Assembly: GCF_002920535.1 (NCBI RefSeq)
Contig: NZ_PQSS01000053.1
Span: 1-53,777, forward strand
Reading direction: 5' to 3'
DNA: 53,777 nt
From: Streptomyces sp. Ru71
GTDB taxonomy: Bacteria > Actinomycetota > Actinomycetes > Streptomycetales > Streptomycetaceae
The translations under genes were made by a program, and so were the position numbers. The notes under the pieces were generated by a model that was not told where the DNA came from, searched no databases, and saw only the letters and a list, made by a program, of their open reading frames with translations. Position 1 is the stretch's first letter; every line of letters begins with the position of its first letter. Positions 39,805 through 48,273 of the stretch are shown here, piece after piece.

Positions 39805-41319
39805 ATGACCCACCCGTCCGCCTCGGGGCCGGCCCCGGTGCTCGCGCTGAAGGACGTCTCCAAGTCCTTCGGTGCCGTACGGGCCCTGCGGGACGTCTGT
39901 CTGGAGCTGTTCCCCGGCGAGGTGCACGCCCTCGCCGGGGAGAACGGCGCCGGCAAGTCGACCCTGATCAAGACGCTCGCCGGAGTGCACCGGCCGGACG
40001 CCGGCCAGGTGCTGCTCGACGGCGAGCCCGTCGCCTTCCACGGCCCCGGCGACGCCCGCGACGCGGGAATCGCCGTGATCTACCAGGAGCCCACGCTCTT
40101 CCCCGACCTGTCGATCGCCGAGAACATCTTCATGGGCCGCCGGCCCAGAAAGGCCCTCGGCCGGATCGACCACAAGGCCACCCACGCCGCCACGCTCGCC
40201 CTGATGCAGCGCCTCGGCGTCGATCTCGACCCGGACCGCCCGGCGCGCGGGCTGTCCATCGCCGACCAGCAGATCGTCGAGATCGCCAAGGCGCTCTCCT
40301 TCGACGCCCGCGTGCTGATCATGGACGAGCCGACCGCCGCGCTCACCGGCAGCGAGGTGGCCCGCCTCTTCGGCGTGGTGCGCACCCTGCGCGAGCAGGG
40401 CGCCGCGGTGCTGTTCATTTCCCACCGGCTTCAGGAGATCTTCGAGATCTGCCAGAAGGTGACCACCCTGCGCGACGGCGCCTGGATCGCGAGCGAGCCG
40501 CTGGCCGGCATGACCGAGGACGACCTGGTGCGCCGCATGGTCGGCCGCGACCTCGACGAGCTCTACCCCAAGCAGGACGTCCGGCCCGGCGAAGTCGCCC
40601 TGAGCGTACGGCGGCTGACCCGGGAGGGCGTGTTCACGGACGTCTCCTTCGAGGTGCGCCGCGGGGAGATCGTCGGCCTCGCCGGCCTGGTCGGCGCGGG
40701 CCGCACCGAGGTCGCGCGGGCCGTGTTCGGCATCGACCGCTGGGACGCCGGCGAGGTGGAGGTCGAGGGCCGCAGGCTCACCAACGGGGCGCCCTCCACC
40801 GCGATGGCCGCCGGACTCGCGCTCGTGCCCGAGGACCGGCGGGCCCAGGGCCTGGTGATGGACATGTCCATCGAGCGGAACATCGGCCTCACCGGCCTGC
40901 GCACGACCGTGAAGGCCGGTCTGATGGACCGCGGCGCCGAACGCAGCCGCTCCCTCGACTGGGCGGTCCGGCTCCAGGTGAAGTACGCCCGGATCGCGGA
41001 CGCCGTCTCCACCCTCTCCGGCGGCAACCAGCAGAAGGTCGTCCTCGCCAAGTGGCTGGCCACCCGCCCCCGGGTGCTCATCGTGGACGAGCCGACCCGC
41101 GGCATCGACGTCGGCACCAAGGCCGAGGTGCACCGGCTGCTGTCCCAGCTCGCCGCCGACGGGGTCGCCGTCCTGATGATCTCCTCCGATCTGCCCGAGA
41201 TCCTCGGCATGGCCGACCGCGTGCTCGTGATGCACGAGGGCCGGCTCACCGCCGAGATCCCCCGCTCCGACGCCACCGAGGAGACCGTGATGGCCGCGGC
41301 CACGGGGAGGGCGGCATGA
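39805..41319 (+). CDS. rhaT: Rhamnose ABC transporter ATP-binding protein (two NBDs)
   Basis: 504 residues, two fused ABC domains as in RbsA/AraG-type importers. Domain 1: Walker A GENGAGKST (about residues 49-57), signature region GLSIADQQIVEIAKAL, Walker B VLIMDEPTAAL. Domain 2: degenerate Walker A GLVGAGRTEV, signature LSGGNQQKVVLAKWL, Walker B VLIVDEPTRGIDVG. It energises import of L-rhamnose. The ATG has AGGAG at 6 nt. It is the first gene of rhaTPQS-rhaM, overlapping the next gene by 4 bp. Naming follows the Rhizobium rhaSTPQ set, where rhaT is the ATPase. Confidence 0.94.
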   Translation: MTHPSASGPAPVLALKDVSKSFGAVRALRDVCLELFPGEVHALAGENGAGKSTLIKTLAGVHRPDAGQVLLDGEPVAFHGPGDARDAGIAVIYQEPTLFPDLSIAENIFMGRRPRKALGRIDHKATHAATLALMQRLGVDLDPDRPARGLSIADQQIVEIAKALSFDARVLIMDEPTAALTGSEVARLFGVVRTLREQGAAVLFISHRLQEIFEICQKVTTLRDGAWIASEPLAGMTEDDLVRRMVGRDLDELYPKQDVRPGEVALSVRRLTREGVFTDVSFEVRRGEIVGLAGLVGAGRTEVARAVFGIDRWDAGEVEVEGRRLTNGAPSTAMAAGLALVPEDRRAQGLVMDMSIERNIGLTGLRTTVKAGLMDRGAERSRSLDWAVRLQVKYARIADAVSTLSGGNQQKVVLAKWLATRPRVLIVDEPTRGIDVGTKAEVHRLLSQLAADGVAVLMISSDLPEILGMADRVLVMHEGRLTAEIPRSDATEETVMAAATGRAA

Positions 41320-42389
41320 CCGTCATCACCCCCGATCCCACCCCCGTCGCCGACGTGCCCAAGTCCGGCGGCACCCGTCTCGTCGACCGCGTCTTCAAGA
41401 TGCGCGAACTCGCCATCCTGGTCGTCTTCCTGGTGATGATCGCCGTCACCCAGGCCGGCAACAGCGAGTTCCTGTCCGAGCAGGGCATCAAGGACCTGCT
41501 GCTGAACGCGACGATCCTGGTGCTGGTCGCCACCGGACAGTCCCTCGTCGTCATCACCCGCAACGTCGACCTGTCCGTCGGCTCCGTCCTCGGCATCAGC
41601 GCCTTCGCCGCCGGCACCTACCTCCAGGGCGGCGGAAACCCCGTCGTGGCCGTCGTCCTCGCCGTGCTGCTCGGTATCGGCTTCGGGCTGCTCAACGGCC
41701 TGCTCGTCAGCCTCGGCCAGGTGCCCGCGCTCGTGGTCACCCTCGGCACCCTCTACATCATCCGCGGCATCGACTCCATCTGGGTCGGCTCCCGCCAGAT
41801 CACCGCGGCCGACCTGGCCGGCTCCTTCGTCGACTTCGGCTCCGGCGGCATCCGGGCGGTGCCGTACCTGGCGCTGATCGCGCTCGTCGTCCTCGTCGCC
41901 ACGGCCTACTACCTCAAGCACTACGGCAGCGGGCGCGAGCTGTACGCGCTCGGCTCCAACCCCGAGGCGGCCCGGCTCGCCGGCATCCCCGTGCGCAAGC
42001 GGATCCTCGCCGCGTACACCTTCTGCGGCGCGCTCGCCGGACTCGCCGGCGCGATGTACCTGGCCCGGTTCGGCAACGTCGACTCCGGGACCGGCAGCGG
42101 CTACGAACTCACCGTCGTCAGCGCGGTCGTGGTCGGCGGCGTCGTCTTCACCGGCGGCTCCGGCAGCGTCTACGGCGCCGCCCTCGGCGCGCTGCTGCTG
42201 ACCTCCGTCAACAGCGTGCTGCCCGCGCTCGGCGTCAGCAGCGTGTGGGTGCTCGCGATCAACGGCGCCCTGCTGCTGCTCGCCATCGCGGTCGACCGGG
42301 TCGTCGCCCTGCGGGTGGCCGCCGCCCTGAAGAAGAAGCCGGCCCCTGTGAAGCCGCTCCCGCAGAAGGGGGACACCCGACATGCCTGA
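41316..42389 (+). CDS. rhaP: Rhamnose ABC transporter permease
   Basis: 357 residues, BPD_transp_2 family with about eight to ten membrane helices. The family segment ITRNVDLSVGSVLGISAF and the EAA-like loop ALGSNPEAARLAGIPVRKRI, which contacts the ATPase, are clear. VVGGVVFTGGSGSVYGAALGALLLTSV is the conserved C-terminal part. The ATG overlaps the rhaT stop (ATGA). The cytoplasmic C-terminal tail is lysine/proline-rich (AALKKKPAPVKPLPQKG). It pairs with the next permease to form the channel. Confidence 0.93.
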   Translation: MTVITPDPTPVADVPKSGGTRLVDRVFKMRELAILVVFLVMIAVTQAGNSEFLSEQGIKDLLLNATILVLVATGQSLVVITRNVDLSVGSVLGISAFAAGTYLQGGGNPVVAVVLAVLLGIGFGLLNGLLVSLGQVPALVVTLGTLYIIRGIDSIWVGSRQITAADLAGSFVDFGSGGIRAVPYLALIALVVLVATAYYLKHYGSGRELYALGSNPEAARLAGIPVRKRILAAYTFCGALAGLAGAMYLARFGNVDSGTGSGYELTVVSAVVVGGVVFTGGSGSVYGAALGALLLTSVNSVLPALGVSSVWVLAINGALLLLAIAVDRVVALRVAAALKKKPAPVKPLPQKGDTRHA

Positions 42390-43368
42390 GTCCCTGACCC
42401 GTGCCGTCCGCTGGGACACGGTGGTCGGCGCCCTGCTGATCGTCCTGCTCCTGCTGTCGTTCTCCTTCGTGGACGGTTTCGGCAACGCGCTGAACCTGTC
42501 CTTCCTGATCGGCAACACCCTGCCGATCGCCCTGATCGCCCTGCCGATGACGTTGCTCGTCGTCTCCGGGGAGATCGACCTGTCGGTCGCCTCCACGGCC
42601 GGGCTGTCCGGCGCGGTGATGGGCCGGCTGTGGAACGAGGGCATGGCCATCGAGACGATCATCCCGCTGTGCCTGCTGCTCGGCGTGGTGTGCGGGCTCG
42701 TCAACGGCCTGCTCGTGACCCGGCTGGGCCTGCCCTCGCTCGCCGTCACCATCGGCACGCTCGCCCTGTACCGGGGCATCGCGCAGATCGTGCTCGGCTC
42801 GAACGCGGTGACCGACTTCCCGTCCCAGTACCTGGACTTCGCCGCCGGCCGGATCGGGGACAGCTTCCTGCCGCGGGCGTTCCTGCCGTTCCTCGCCCTG
42901 CTCGTCGTCGCCGTCCTCGTGCTGCACGCCACGCCGTTCGGGCGGTCGCTGTTCGCGATCGGCGCGAGTGAGGAGGCGGCGCGGTTCGCCGGCGTCCGCG
43001 TCAAGCGGTCCAAGCTGATCCTGTTCGTCGCGACCGGTCTCATGGCCTCGCTGACCGGCGTCTTCTGGGCCCTGCACTATGCGAGTGCGCGGTACGACAA
43101 CGCCACGGGGCTCGAACTGTCCGTCGTGGCCGCCGTGCTGCTCGGCGGGATCGACTTCGACGGCGGCAAGGGCACGTTGGGCGGCGCGATCGCCGGGGTG
43201 TTCCTGCTGGGTGCGCTGCAGAACGTGATGAGTCTGCTGAACGTTTCGGCGCAGTCGCAGATCGTCGTGACCGGGGTGTTGCTCGTCGTGTCCGTGCTCG
43301 GGCCTCGTGTTGCCCGTCAGGTCGCCGTCGCCCGCGCGGCACGCTCCGCGGCTCGCTCCGCTGGTTAG
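42382..43368 (+). CDS. rhaQ: Rhamnose ABC transporter permease (second)
   Basis: 328 residues, same BPD_transp_2 family as the previous gene but only moderately similar, as expected for a heterodimer. It has VSGEIDLSVASTAGLSGAVMG, the coupling loop AIGASEEAARFAGVRVKRSK and LLGGIDFDGGKGTLGGAIAGVFLLGAL. It starts at an ATG inside the last codons of rhaP (8-bp overlap), so it is translationally coupled. The short basic C-terminus ends before an intergenic repeat that precedes rhaS. Confidence 0.93.
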   Translation: MPESLTRAVRWDTVVGALLIVLLLLSFSFVDGFGNALNLSFLIGNTLPIALIALPMTLLVVSGEIDLSVASTAGLSGAVMGRLWNEGMAIETIIPLCLLLGVVCGLVNGLLVTRLGLPSLAVTIGTLALYRGIAQIVLGSNAVTDFPSQYLDFAAGRIGDSFLPRAFLPFLALLVVAVLVLHATPFGRSLFAIGASEEAARFAGVRVKRSKLILFVATGLMASLTGVFWALHYASARYDNATGLELSVVAAVLLGGIDFDGGKGTLGGAIAGVFLLGALQNVMSLLNVSAQSQIVVTGVLLVVSVLGPRVARQVAVARAARSAARSAG

Positions 43369-43380
43369 GCCGTCTTTCGG

Positions 43381-43423
43381 CTGCGGGCCGGTTGTGGCTG
43401 GTCGCGCAGTTCCCCGCGCCCCT
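43381..43423 (-). repeat. Dispersed intergenic repeat, copy 2
   Basis: The minus-strand reading shares AGGGGCGCGGGG (43423-43412) and GCGCGACCAGCCACAAC (43407-43391) with the copy at 38245-38315, but the central hairpin segment is replaced by AACT. It occupies the spacer between rhaQ and rhaS. Confidence 0.65.
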
Positions 43424-43469
43424 TGGGGGCGTGTTCAGGTCACCCCTCGTTTTCAAAGGACTCCCCTCC

Positions 43470-44552
43470 ATGCCCAAGTCATCACTCCGCCGTGCCTGTG
43501 CCGCCCTCGCCGCCGGGACCTCTCTCGCCCTCGCTCTCACCGCCTGTGGCGGCACCACCAAGAGCGACGTTCAGAAAGAGGGGGCGGGCGCCGCGGCCGC
43601 CGCCGGCAAGGCCGATCCCCATGCCGTCACCAAGACGGGGCTGACCGTCGGCTTCCTGCCCAAGCAGGTCAACAACCCCTACTTCACCACCGCCGACAAG
43701 GGCGGCCGGCAGGCGCTCGCCGAGTTGGGCAGCAAGTACAAGGAGGTCGGGCCGTCCAGTGCCACCGACACCTCCGGGCAGGTCTCCTACGTCAACACCC
43801 TCACCCAGCAGCAGGTCGACGCGATGGCCGTGTCCGCGCAGGACCCCGGCGCCCTGTGCACCGCGCTGAAGCAGGCCATGAGCAACGGCATCAAGGTCGT
43901 CACCTACGACTCCGACACCAAGACCGACTGCCGCAACGCCTTCGTCTCGCAGGCCTCCGCCGAGGACCTCGGCCGCACCGAGGTGCAGCTTCTCGCGCGG
44001 CAGATCGGCTACAAGGGCGAGATCGCGATCCTGTCCGCCGCGCAGACCGCGACGAACCAGAACACCTGGATCGACTTCATGAAGGACGAGCTGAAGGACC
44101 CCAAGTACAAGGACGTCAAGCTCGTCAAGATCGCCTACGGCAACGACGACCCGCAGCAGTCCTTCCAGCAGACCCAGGGCCTGCTCCAGGAGCACCCGAA
44201 CCTGAAGGGGATCATCTCCCCGACCACCGTCGGCATCAAGGCGGCCGCCCAGTACCTGTCCGGCTCCAAGTACAGGGGCAAGGTCGAGCTGACCGGCCTC
44301 GGCACCCCCAACGACATGCGCAAGTACGTCAAGAACGGCACCGTCGAGGCGTTCGAGCTGTGGGACCCGGCCAAGCTCGGCGACCTCGCCGCCCGTGCCG
44401 CCGTCGCGCTGGCCTCCGGCCAGATCACCGGCAGGGAGGGCGAGACCTTCAAGGCCGGCTCCACCACGTACACGATCGGCAAGGACGGCGTGATCAGCCT
44501 CGGCAAGCCGACCGTGTTCGACGCCAGGAACATCGACCAGTACCACTTCTGA
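43470..44552 (+). CDS. rhaS: Rhamnose ABC transporter substrate-binding lipoprotein
   Basis: 360 residues; the N-terminus SSLRRACAALAAGTSLALAL ends in the lipobox LTAC (Cys at residue 27), so the mature protein is lipid-anchored outside the membrane. It is a Peripla_BP_4 sugar-binding protein: GLTVGFLPKQVNNPYFTTADKG, DAMAVSAQDPGALCTAL, VVTYDSDTKTDCRNAFVSQ, then QTATNQNTWIDFM. It delivers rhamnose to RhaPQ. The spacer from rhaQ contains a dispersed repeat, and the ribosome site is a modest AAAGGA. Confidence 0.94.
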   Translation: MPKSSLRRACAALAAGTSLALALTACGGTTKSDVQKEGAGAAAAAGKADPHAVTKTGLTVGFLPKQVNNPYFTTADKGGRQALAELGSKYKEVGPSSATDTSGQVSYVNTLTQQQVDAMAVSAQDPGALCTALKQAMSNGIKVVTYDSDTKTDCRNAFVSQASAEDLGRTEVQLLARQIGYKGEIAILSAAQTATNQNTWIDFMKDELKDPKYKDVKLVKIAYGNDDPQQSFQQTQGLLQEHPNLKGIISPTTVGIKAAAQYLSGSKYRGKVELTGLGTPNDMRKYVKNGTVEAFELWDPAKLGDLAARAAVALASGQITGREGETFKAGSTTYTIGKDGVISLGKPTVFDARNIDQYHF

Positions 44553-44573
44553 GCCACCCGGGGGGACCACCCG

Positions 44574-44894
44574 ATGCAGCGCGTCTGCTTCCTGCTGAAG
44601 GTCCGCGCGGAGCGGATCGCCGAGTACCGGGAACGGCATGCCGCCGTGTGGCCGGAGATGCGCGAGGCGCTCTCGGCCACCGGCTGGCACAACTACTCGC
44701 TCTTCCTGCGCGACGACGGCCTCCTCGTCGGCTATCTGGAGACGGAGGACTTCGAGGCGGCCAGGGCCGGCATGGAGGCCACCGAGGTCAACGCCCGCTG
44801 GCAGGCCGAGATGGGGCCCTTCTTCGAGGCCCTGGACGGGGCCCGGCCGGACGAGGCGATGAAACCGCTCACCGAGGTCTTCCACCTCGCGTGA
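44574..44894 (+). CDS. rhaM: L-rhamnose mutarotase
   Basis: 106 residues, the standard size for RhaM/RhaU (104-107). Characteristic segments: CFLLKVRAERIAEYRERHAAVWPEM with the catalytic histidine, HNYSLFLRDDGLLVGYLE and EVNARWQAEMGPFF, then TEVFHLA at the end. It interconverts the alpha and beta anomers of L-rhamnose so that RhaI receives its preferred form. It lies 21 bp after rhaS and before the LacI regulator in the same direction. Confidence 0.96.
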   Translation: MQRVCFLLKVRAERIAEYRERHAAVWPEMREALSATGWHNYSLFLRDDGLLVGYLETEDFEAARAGMEATEVNARWQAEMGPFFEALDGARPDEAMKPLTEVFHLA

Positions 44895-44947
44895 CGTAGT
44901 GTGAAGCTCTCCCCGCCGCTCCCAGTTCTCCAGGAGGTTCCCGCCTG

Positions 44948-45970
44948 ATGGCCCAGTCGGTGGGTATCAAGGACGTCGCCCGTGCCGCCGGAGTCTCCGT
45001 CGGCACGGTGTCCAACGTGATCAACCGGCCGGACACGGTCGCCAGTGAGACCCGGGCGCGGGTGCTGTCCGCCATCGACCGGCTCGGCTACGTCCGCAGC
45101 GAGTCCGCGCGCCAGCTGCGCGCGGGCCGCAGCCGGATCATGGGGCTGCTCGTCCTCGACATGGGCAACCCGTTCTTCGTGGACGTGGCGCGCGGTGCCG
45201 AGCGGGCCGCGCGCGAGGCCGGGCTCGGCGTGATGGTCTGCAACAGCGCGCAGAGCGCGGGCGAGGAGGCCGAGTACCTCTCGCTGTTCGCCGAGCAGCG
45301 GGTGCGGGGCGTGCTGCTCACCCCCACGGACGCCTCCGGCCGCAACATCGGCGCCTTCCGCCGGCACGGCATCCCGTTCGTGCTGGTCGACCGGGTCGCC
45401 GAGGGCGCCGCCGAGTGCTCCGTCTCCGTCGACGACGTCGCCGGCGGCGCCCTGGCCGTGCGGCACCTGGTGGACGCCGGGCACCGCTCGATCGCGTATG
45501 TCAGCGGCCCGCCCGGCCTGAACCAGGTCCGCGACCGCCGCACCGGCGCGCTGAACGCGCTCGCCGAGGCCGGGCTCGGGCCCGAGGCGCTGCGGGAGAT
45601 CCCCACCGAGCGCCTCGACGTCGCCGCCGGCCGGGACGCCGGGGCCCGCCTGCTCGGTCTCGCCGACCGGCCCACCGCCGTCTTCTGCGCCAACGACCTG
45701 CTCGCCCTCGGCGTGCTGCAGGCGATGTACGCGGCCGGAGTCGGCGTCCCCGACGACCTCGCGATCGTCGGCTACGACGACATCGAGTTCGCCGCCGCCG
45801 CGGCCGTCCCGCTCACCTCGGTGCGCCAGCCCGCCGTCACCATCGGCGCGCTGGCCGCCGAACTGCTGCTGGAGGAGACCGAGGAGCGCGGCAGGCAGCC
45901 GCACGAGCACCGCCGGGTGGTCCTCCAGCCGGAGCTGGTGGTGCGCCGCTCCAGCCTTCCGGGACGCTGA
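44948..45970 (+). CDS. LacI family transcriptional regulator of the rhamnose locus
   Basis: 340 residues from an ATG with AGGAGG upstream. The LacI headpiece is textbook: GIKDVARAAGVSVGTVSNVINRPDTV (residues 6-31) with hinge helix SARQLRAGRS. The sensor domain is Peripla_BP_3: GLLVLDMGNPFFVDVARGAE, VVLTP-like loop RGVLLTPTDASG, SVSVDDVAGGALAVRHLVDAGH, and AIVGYDDIEFAAAA. It should repress rhaI and rhaT promoters via the TGAAAC palindromes in absence of the inducer. L-rhamnulose or a derivative is the likely inducer by analogy only. The stop codon lies in a hairpin. Confidence 0.93.
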   Translation: MAQSVGIKDVARAAGVSVGTVSNVINRPDTVASETRARVLSAIDRLGYVRSESARQLRAGRSRIMGLLVLDMGNPFFVDVARGAERAAREAGLGVMVCNSAQSAGEEAEYLSLFAEQRVRGVLLTPTDASGRNIGAFRRHGIPFVLVDRVAEGAAECSVSVDDVAGGALAVRHLVDAGHRSIAYVSGPPGLNQVRDRRTGALNALAEAGLGPEALREIPTERLDVAAGRDAGARLLGLADRPTAVFCANDLLALGVLQAMYAAGVGVPDDLAIVGYDDIEFAAAAAVPLTSVRQPAVTIGALAAELLLEETEERGRQPHEHRRVVLQPELVVRRSSLPGR

Positions 45971-45986
45971 CCGGCGGGTCAGCGTC
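45963..45986 (+). terminator. Hairpin overlapping the lacI-type gene stop codon
   Basis: GACGCTGACC (45963-45972) and GGTCAGCGTC (45977-45986) pair perfectly across a 4-nt loop; the TGA lies in the left arm. It closes the rha transport operon, in the same style as the stem at the end of rhaB. Confidence 0.7.
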
Positions 45987-46116
45987 AGGTGTACGACCGG
46001 TCAGCAGCCGTCGACCGAACGTTCAGTAGCCCCGGGCGCACCGGCCCGCCCGGCATGTGCTGAACTGGGACCCGCCGCACCTCGCCCCGTCCCTTTCTTC
46101 CGCACCGGGAGACGCG

Positions 46117-47418
46117 TTGACCGACAGCTACCGCCAGCCCGGCGTCCGGCTCACCGACCGCCGCTTCACCGTGCCGCTCGACCACGACGACCCCACCGGG
46201 GAGACCATCGAGCTGTACGCCCGTGAGGTGGTGGCGAGCGACCAGGCCGGCCAGGACGTGCCGTGGCTGGTCTACCTCCAGGGCGGCCCCGGCTTCGGCG
46301 CCCACCGCTTCGTCGGCCGCAGCGCCTGGCTGGACCGCGCCCTCAAGGAGTTCCGGGTGCTGCTGCTGGACCAGCGCGGCACCGGCGCCTCCACCCCTGC
46401 CAACCGCCAGACCCTGCCGCTGCGCGGGGGCCCGGCCGAGCAGGCGGACTACCTCACGCGCTTCCGCGCCGACTCCATCGTCCGCGACTGCGAGGCGATC
46501 CGCCCGCAGGTCACCGGCGGCGCCCCCTGGACGGTGCTCGGGCAGAGCTTCGGCGGCTTCTGCACCGTCACCTACCTCTCCACCGCCCCTGAGGGCCTGG
46601 CCGCCGCCGTGATCACCGGCGGGCTGCCCTCCCTGGACGCCCACGCCGAGGACGTCTACCGGGCCGCCTACCCACGCATCGAGCGCAAGGTCGCCGCGCA
46701 CTACGCCCGCTACCCGCAGGACGTCGAGCGGGCCCGCCGTATCGCCGACCACCTGCTCACCCACGACGTCGTCCTGCCGGGCGGCCACCGGCTCACCGCC
46801 GAGGCCTTCCAGTCCCTCGGCATCCTGCTCGGCACCGGCGACGGCAGCCACCGCCTGCACTACCTGCTGGAGGACGCCTTCGTGCGCACGCCCGGCGGCT
46901 GGGAGCTGTCGGACACCTTCCAGGAAGAGGTGCGGGGCCTGCTGTCGTACGCGGCACACCCGCTGTACGCCCTGCTCCACGAGGCGATCTACGGCCAGGA
47001 CGCCCGCCCCACGGCGTGGGCCGCCGAGCGGGTCCGTGCCGAGTTCCCGCAGTTCGACGCGGCCAAGGCGCTCGCGGGCGACGGGCCGCTGCTGTTCACC
47101 GGCGAGACGATCCACCCCTGGATGTTCGACTGCGACCCGGCGCTGCGCCCGCTGAAGGAGACCGCCGAACTGCTCGCCGCCCGCACCGACTTCACGCCCC
47201 TGTACGACCGTGACCGGCTGGCCGCGAACGAGGTGCCGGTCGCCGCGGCCGTGTACCACGACGACATGTACGTCGACGCCGGCCACTCCCTGGCCACCGC
47301 CCGCGCGATCCGCGGCCTGCGCACCTGGGTGACGGACGAGTTCGAGCACGACGGCGTCCGCGCGGGCGGCCCCCGGGTCCTGGACCGGCTGCTCGCCCTC
47401 ACCCGCGACGAGGTGTGA
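46117..47418 (+). CDS. Alpha/beta hydrolase, prolyl aminopeptidase-like (S33)
   Basis: 433 residues from a TTG at 46117 with GGGAG 5 nt upstream; a GTG at 46057 has no ribosome site. Family S33 features: VYLQGGPGFGAHR oxyanion loop, LLLDQRGTGASTP, nucleophile elbow LGQSFGGFCTV, a helical cap, and the histidine region YHDDMYVDAGHS near the C-terminus; D of the triad probably lies in VAAAVYHDD. The lack of a signal peptide indicates a cytoplasmic peptidase removing N-terminal proline. A GAACGTTC palindrome occurs at 46017-46024 upstream. Confidence 0.9.
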   Translation: MTDSYRQPGVRLTDRRFTVPLDHDDPTGETIELYAREVVASDQAGQDVPWLVYLQGGPGFGAHRFVGRSAWLDRALKEFRVLLLDQRGTGASTPANRQTLPLRGGPAEQADYLTRFRADSIVRDCEAIRPQVTGGAPWTVLGQSFGGFCTVTYLSTAPEGLAAAVITGGLPSLDAHAEDVYRAAYPRIERKVAAHYARYPQDVERARRIADHLLTHDVVLPGGHRLTAEAFQSLGILLGTGDGSHRLHYLLEDAFVRTPGGWELSDTFQEEVRGLLSYAAHPLYALLHEAIYGQDARPTAWAAERVRAEFPQFDAAKALAGDGPLLFTGETIHPWMFDCDPALRPLKETAELLAARTDFTPLYDRDRLAANEVPVAAAVYHDDMYVDAGHSLATARAIRGLRTWVTDEFEHDGVRAGGPRVLDRLLALTRDEV

Positions 47419-47482
47419 CGCCGGGGCGCAGTGCCCGCTCGCAAGATCCACAAAAGGGCGGGCCGTGGCCGGTGACGCGGGC

Positions 47483-47494
47483 TACGCTGCGCCC
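47483..47494 (+). promoter_or_regulatory. Candidate -10 for leaderless PIG-L gene
   Basis: TACGCT at 47483-47488, 6 nt before the ATG at 47495, with no Shine-Dalgarno sequence: leaderless geometry. Confidence 0.45.
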
Positions 47495-48238
47495 ATGACC
47501 GAGCCGACGAACGCCCCACTGCAGCCCATGCCCGAGGACTGGCAGCGCGCCCTGGCCGTGGTGGCCCACCCGGACGACCTGGAGTACGGCTGCTCGGCGG
47601 CCGTCGCCGCCTGGACCGACGCGGGCCGCCATGTCGCCTACGTGCTGACGAGCAGGGGCGAGGCCGGCATCGACACCGTGGACCCGGCGATCTGCGGGCC
47701 GCTGCGGGAGCGGGAGCAGCGGGCGAGCGCGGCGGTCGTCGGGGTGGAGAGCGTGGAGTTCCTCGACCACCAGGACGGGGTGATCGAGTACGGCCCGGCG
47801 CTGCGCCGGGACATCGCCGCCGCGATCCGCCGCCACCGGACCGAACTGGTGATCACCCTCAACCACCGGGACACCTGGGGCGGCGTCGCCTGGAACACCC
47901 CCGACCACGTGGCCGTCGGCCGGGCCACCCTCGACGCGGCCGCCGACGCCGGCAACCGCTGGATCTTCCCGGAGCTGATCGAGCAGGGGCTCCAGCCCTG
48001 GAACGGCGTGCGCTGGGTCGCGGTCGCCGGCTCCGCCTCACCCACCCACGCCGCGGACGCCACACCGGGGCTGGAGCGCGCGGTGCGCTCCCTGCTGGAA
48101 CACCGCACCTACATCGAGGCGTTGACCGACGAGGACCCGGAGACCTATGTCCGCGGCTTCCTGACGGCGAACGCGAACGCGGCGGCGGAACGCTTCGGCG
48201 GCCGTCCGGCCGTGACCTTCGAACTGTTCGGCAGATGA
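47495..48238 (+). CDS. PIG-L family deacetylase
   Basis: 247 residues. The zinc-site motif VVAHPDDLEYG is near the N-terminus (about residues 20-30), followed by YVLTSRGEAGID, LREREQRASAAVVG, FLDHQDGVIEYG and the second metal ligand region NTPDHVAVGRATLD. This is the MshB/BshB-like amidohydrolase superfamily, which removes acetyl groups from N-acetylglucosamine conjugates. This copy does not look like MshB itself, so the substrate remains open. It is likely leaderless, and an ECF sigma gene follows 35 bp later. Confidence 0.93.
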   Translation: MTEPTNAPLQPMPEDWQRALAVVAHPDDLEYGCSAAVAAWTDAGRHVAYVLTSRGEAGIDTVDPAICGPLREREQRASAAVVGVESVEFLDHQDGVIEYGPALRRDIAAAIRRHRTELVITLNHRDTWGGVAWNTPDHVAVGRATLDAAADAGNRWIFPELIEQGLQPWNGVRWVAVAGSASPTHAADATPGLERAVRSLLEHRTYIEALTDEDPETYVRGFLTANANAAAERFGGRPAVTFELFGR

Positions 48239-48273
48239 CCCGGCGGACGACGACGGACGGGGGAGAGGCAGGC

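Noticed and set aside
39747..42389. Apparent 880-residue fusion of ABC ATPase region and permease
   Set aside because: The ATPase motifs are in the frame of 39805-41319; the permease starts at the ATG at 41316 with a typical 4-bp overlap.
46017..46024. GAACGTTC palindrome upstream of the aminopeptidase
   Set aside because: An isolated 8-bp palindrome without extended symmetry or a neighbouring regulator pair; too short to call an operator.
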